Source: Fredinandcohnia onubensis | GTDB taxonomy: Bacteria > Bacillota > Bacilli > Bacillales > Bacillaceae_L | NCBI RefSeq assembly: GCF_002734285.1 | Contig: NZ_NSEA01000005.1 | Span: 1-64,000, forward strand | Direction of reading: 5' to 3' | DNA: 64,000 bases | Shown here: positions 62,652-64,000 of the stretch, in pieces | Numbering within the stretch: the stretch's first letter is position 1 | Layout of the letters: every line of letters begins with the position of its first letter | Notes under the pieces: model-generated | The model's database searches: none | The model's input: only the letters and a program-made list of their open reading frames with translations | What the model was told of the DNA's origin: nothing | Made by a program: the position numbers and the translations under genes

Positions 62652-64000
62652 TTGAGAACAAACACCATAGCCGAGGCCGTCCGTCGTACGGCCGCACGGA
62701 TCCCACATAGTACTGCCATTGTGTTCGGTGACAGGGAATGGAGTTACCGTGAACTTGACATGGCGGTCACGCGTATCGCACGTAAACTGCGTGAACAGGG
62801 GGTGAAAAAGGGAGACCGAGTCGCCTCCTACGGTAAAAACTCTGATCTATACGTCCTCCTGTTTCTGGCCACAGCACGTATAGGAGCCATTCACGTTCCG
62901 GTAAACTTCCAACTCCGAGCCGGGGAACTCGACTATATTTTGGGTGATTCCGATCCATTGTTCGTAATTGCTGACCAAGCTCTCGCCAACGCAATCTCCC
63001 AAACCAGGTCGAACAGCCATCGGCAGGTCCTTCGATTCGAGGACGAACTATTGGAGTGGACCATCAGTAACGACAACCGTCCTGTGGAAGATGATGAGTT
63101 TGATGTAGAAGACACGGATGTTGCACAGTTACTCTACACCTCAGGCACCACATCAGACCCAAAGGGTGCAATTATGACGCATCGTGCTCTGATGCACCAT
63201 TACATAAGTTGCATCCACGGTTTGGACATCAAGGAGTCAGATCGCGCGCTTCACTGCCTGCCCCTTTACCACTCCGCGCAGATGCATGTGTTCATGCTGC
63301 CTGCGCTGTTAGTGGGTGGCTGGAACAAGGTGCTTCCTGCTCCTGTGGCAGGTGCTGTGCTGGAAACCATCGAACGTGACGCCATTACATCGTTCTTCGC
63401 TGCTCCAACCGTTTGGGTTTCAATCGCGAATCACTCTGACCTGACATCCCGGGACCTCGGAAATCTTCGGAAGGCCTACTATGGAGCTTCGATCATGCCT
63501 GGCCCAATACTCGAACGACTTCAGAAGTGTCTGCCAAAGCTCGGTTTCTACAATGTGTATGGCCAGTCCGAGATGGGTCCTGCCTGTACAGTTCTGCGTC
63601 CTGAAGAGCATGCGGATCACCCAGGTTCCGCAGGAAGACCAATGCTTTTCGTCGAGGCGCGGGTTGTGGACACCGAAGGTAATTGTGTACCTCCGGGAGA
63701 ACTTGGCGAAATTGTATACCGTTCACCACAGCTGTGTCTAGGCTACTGGAACAAAAGTGAGGCTACTGCCAAGGCGTTCGCTGGTGGTTGGTTCCACTCT
63801 GGAGATCTCGTGAAGCAGGACGAGAACGGATACATTGAGGTAATCGATCGGGTGAAGGATGTCATCAACACTGGTGGTGTGCTAGTGGCTTCCCGCCAAA
63901 TAGAGGACTGCATCTACGAGTTGCCCAAGGTCGCTGAAGTCGCAGTTGTCGGTGTCCCTGATGAAAAGTGGATCGAGGCAGTCACTGCCTTCGTTGTCAT
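62652..64000 (+). CDS. Acyl-CoA/AMP-forming ligase, 3' end cut by window
   Basis: The first ~449 residues of an AMP-forming acyl-CoA synthetase. The AMP-binding signature LLYTSGTTSDPKGA (~161-174), NVYGQSEMGP and YRSPQLCLGYW (~359-369), and the GWFHSGDLVKQDENGYIEVIDRVKD core are present. It activates a fatty or aromatic carboxylic acid as acyl-AMP, then acyl-CoA. TTG 62652 is the likely start: GAGAGGA lies eleven bases upstream and the frame opens in register with RTNTIAEAV. The gene is clearly richer in G+C than the rest of the window, which suggests recent transfer. The end lies outside the window. Confidence 0.85.
   Translation, partial: MRTNTIAEAVRRTAARIPHSTAIVFGDREWSYRELDMAVTRIARKLREQGVKKGDRVASYGKNSDLYVLLFLATARIGAIHVPVNFQLRAGELDYILGDSDPLFVIADQALANAISQTRSNSHRQVLRFEDELLEWTISNDNRPVEDDEFDVEDTDVAQLLYTSGTTSDPKGAIMTHRALMHHYISCIHGLDIKESDRALHCLPLYHSAQMHVFMLPALLVGGWNKVLPAPVAGAVLETIERDAITSFFAAPTVWVSIANHSDLTSRDLGNLRKAYYGASIMPGPILERLQKCLPKLGFYNVYGQSEMGPACTVLRPEEHADHPGSAGRPMLFVEARVVDTEGNCVPPGELGEIVYRSPQLCLGYWNKSEATAKAFAGGWFHSGDLVKQDENGYIEVIDRVKDVINTGGVLVASRQIEDCIYELPKVAEVAVVGVPDEKWIEAVTAFVV

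Noticed and set aside
62349-64000. Duplicated ssrA 3' end as an attachment site
   Set aside because: I saw no repeat of the tmRNA 3' end in the visible 1.6 kb; the island idea needs sequence beyond the window.

Overview
The window is a chromosomal stretch of a low-G+C Gram-positive bacterium of the Bacillaceae. Gene content and order match the Bacillus subtilis neighbourhood csbA-uvrBA, yvlABCD, hprK-lgt-yvoD-ppaX-yvoF, hisZGDBHAFI, yvcD, trxB, yvcI-rapZ-glmR-whiA-crh, clpP, sigL, cggR-gapA-pgk-tpiA-gpmI-eno, secG-est-rnr-smpB-ssrA. It is not B. subtilis itself: there is an RF3 gene, a GNAT-nitrilase fusion, an ldh-FNT pair between rnr and smpB, and many differing intergenic repeats. The species cannot be named from the sequence alone.

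Layout. 0-5 kb: a penicillin-binding-like hydrolase, then a CssRS-like secretion-stress two-component system beside an HtrA-type protease. 5.4-11.6 kb: a DinB-like protein, a two-SANT-domain DNA-binding protein, a class I cyclic-di-GMP riboswitch with no evident target, a 36-residue membrane peptide, prfC and a FecCD/BtuCDF-type importer. 11.6-17 kb: csbA and SOS-controlled uvrBA. 17-19.6 kb: small membrane proteins and an aldolase-like gene flanked by copies of a GGGACGGTTCT repeat. 19.6-26.4 kb: a SigW-type yvlABCD operon and the hprK group. 26.4-33.8 kb: the whole histidine operon, surrounded and interrupted by tandem 9-bp arrays that match the DnaA box. 33.9-47.5 kb: yvcD, trxB, the GNAT-nitrilase, an aminotransferase, yvcI to crh, clpP, a tRNA-Arg and sigL. 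47.6-55 kb: the CggR-controlled glycolytic operon. 55-62.4 kb: secG, esterase, rnr, ldh, FNT channel, smpB and tmRNA. 62.4 kb to the end: a G+C-richer acyl-CoA ligase gene cut by the window edge.

Several sets work together. HprK phosphorylates Crh on Ser46, PpaX removes the pyrophosphate made by HprK, and CcpA-type cre sites lie before sigL and the terminal ligase gene. CggR controls lower glycolysis. SmpB, tmRNA and RNase R form the ribosome-rescue and RNA-decay set, and ClpP can degrade tagged proteins. LDH and the FNT channel probably make and export lactate.

The two most striking observations are (1) a 278-nt group I intron inserted in the T-loop of the tmRNA gene, with recognisable P1 and P7 pairings and a clean predicted splice product, and (2) end-to-end 9-bp arrays of DnaA-box-like units before, inside and after the histidine operon. 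Other points are an orphan c-di-GMP riboswitch, a nitrilase domain whose catalytic Cys appears to be Ser, and several unannotated small genes and structured repeats.
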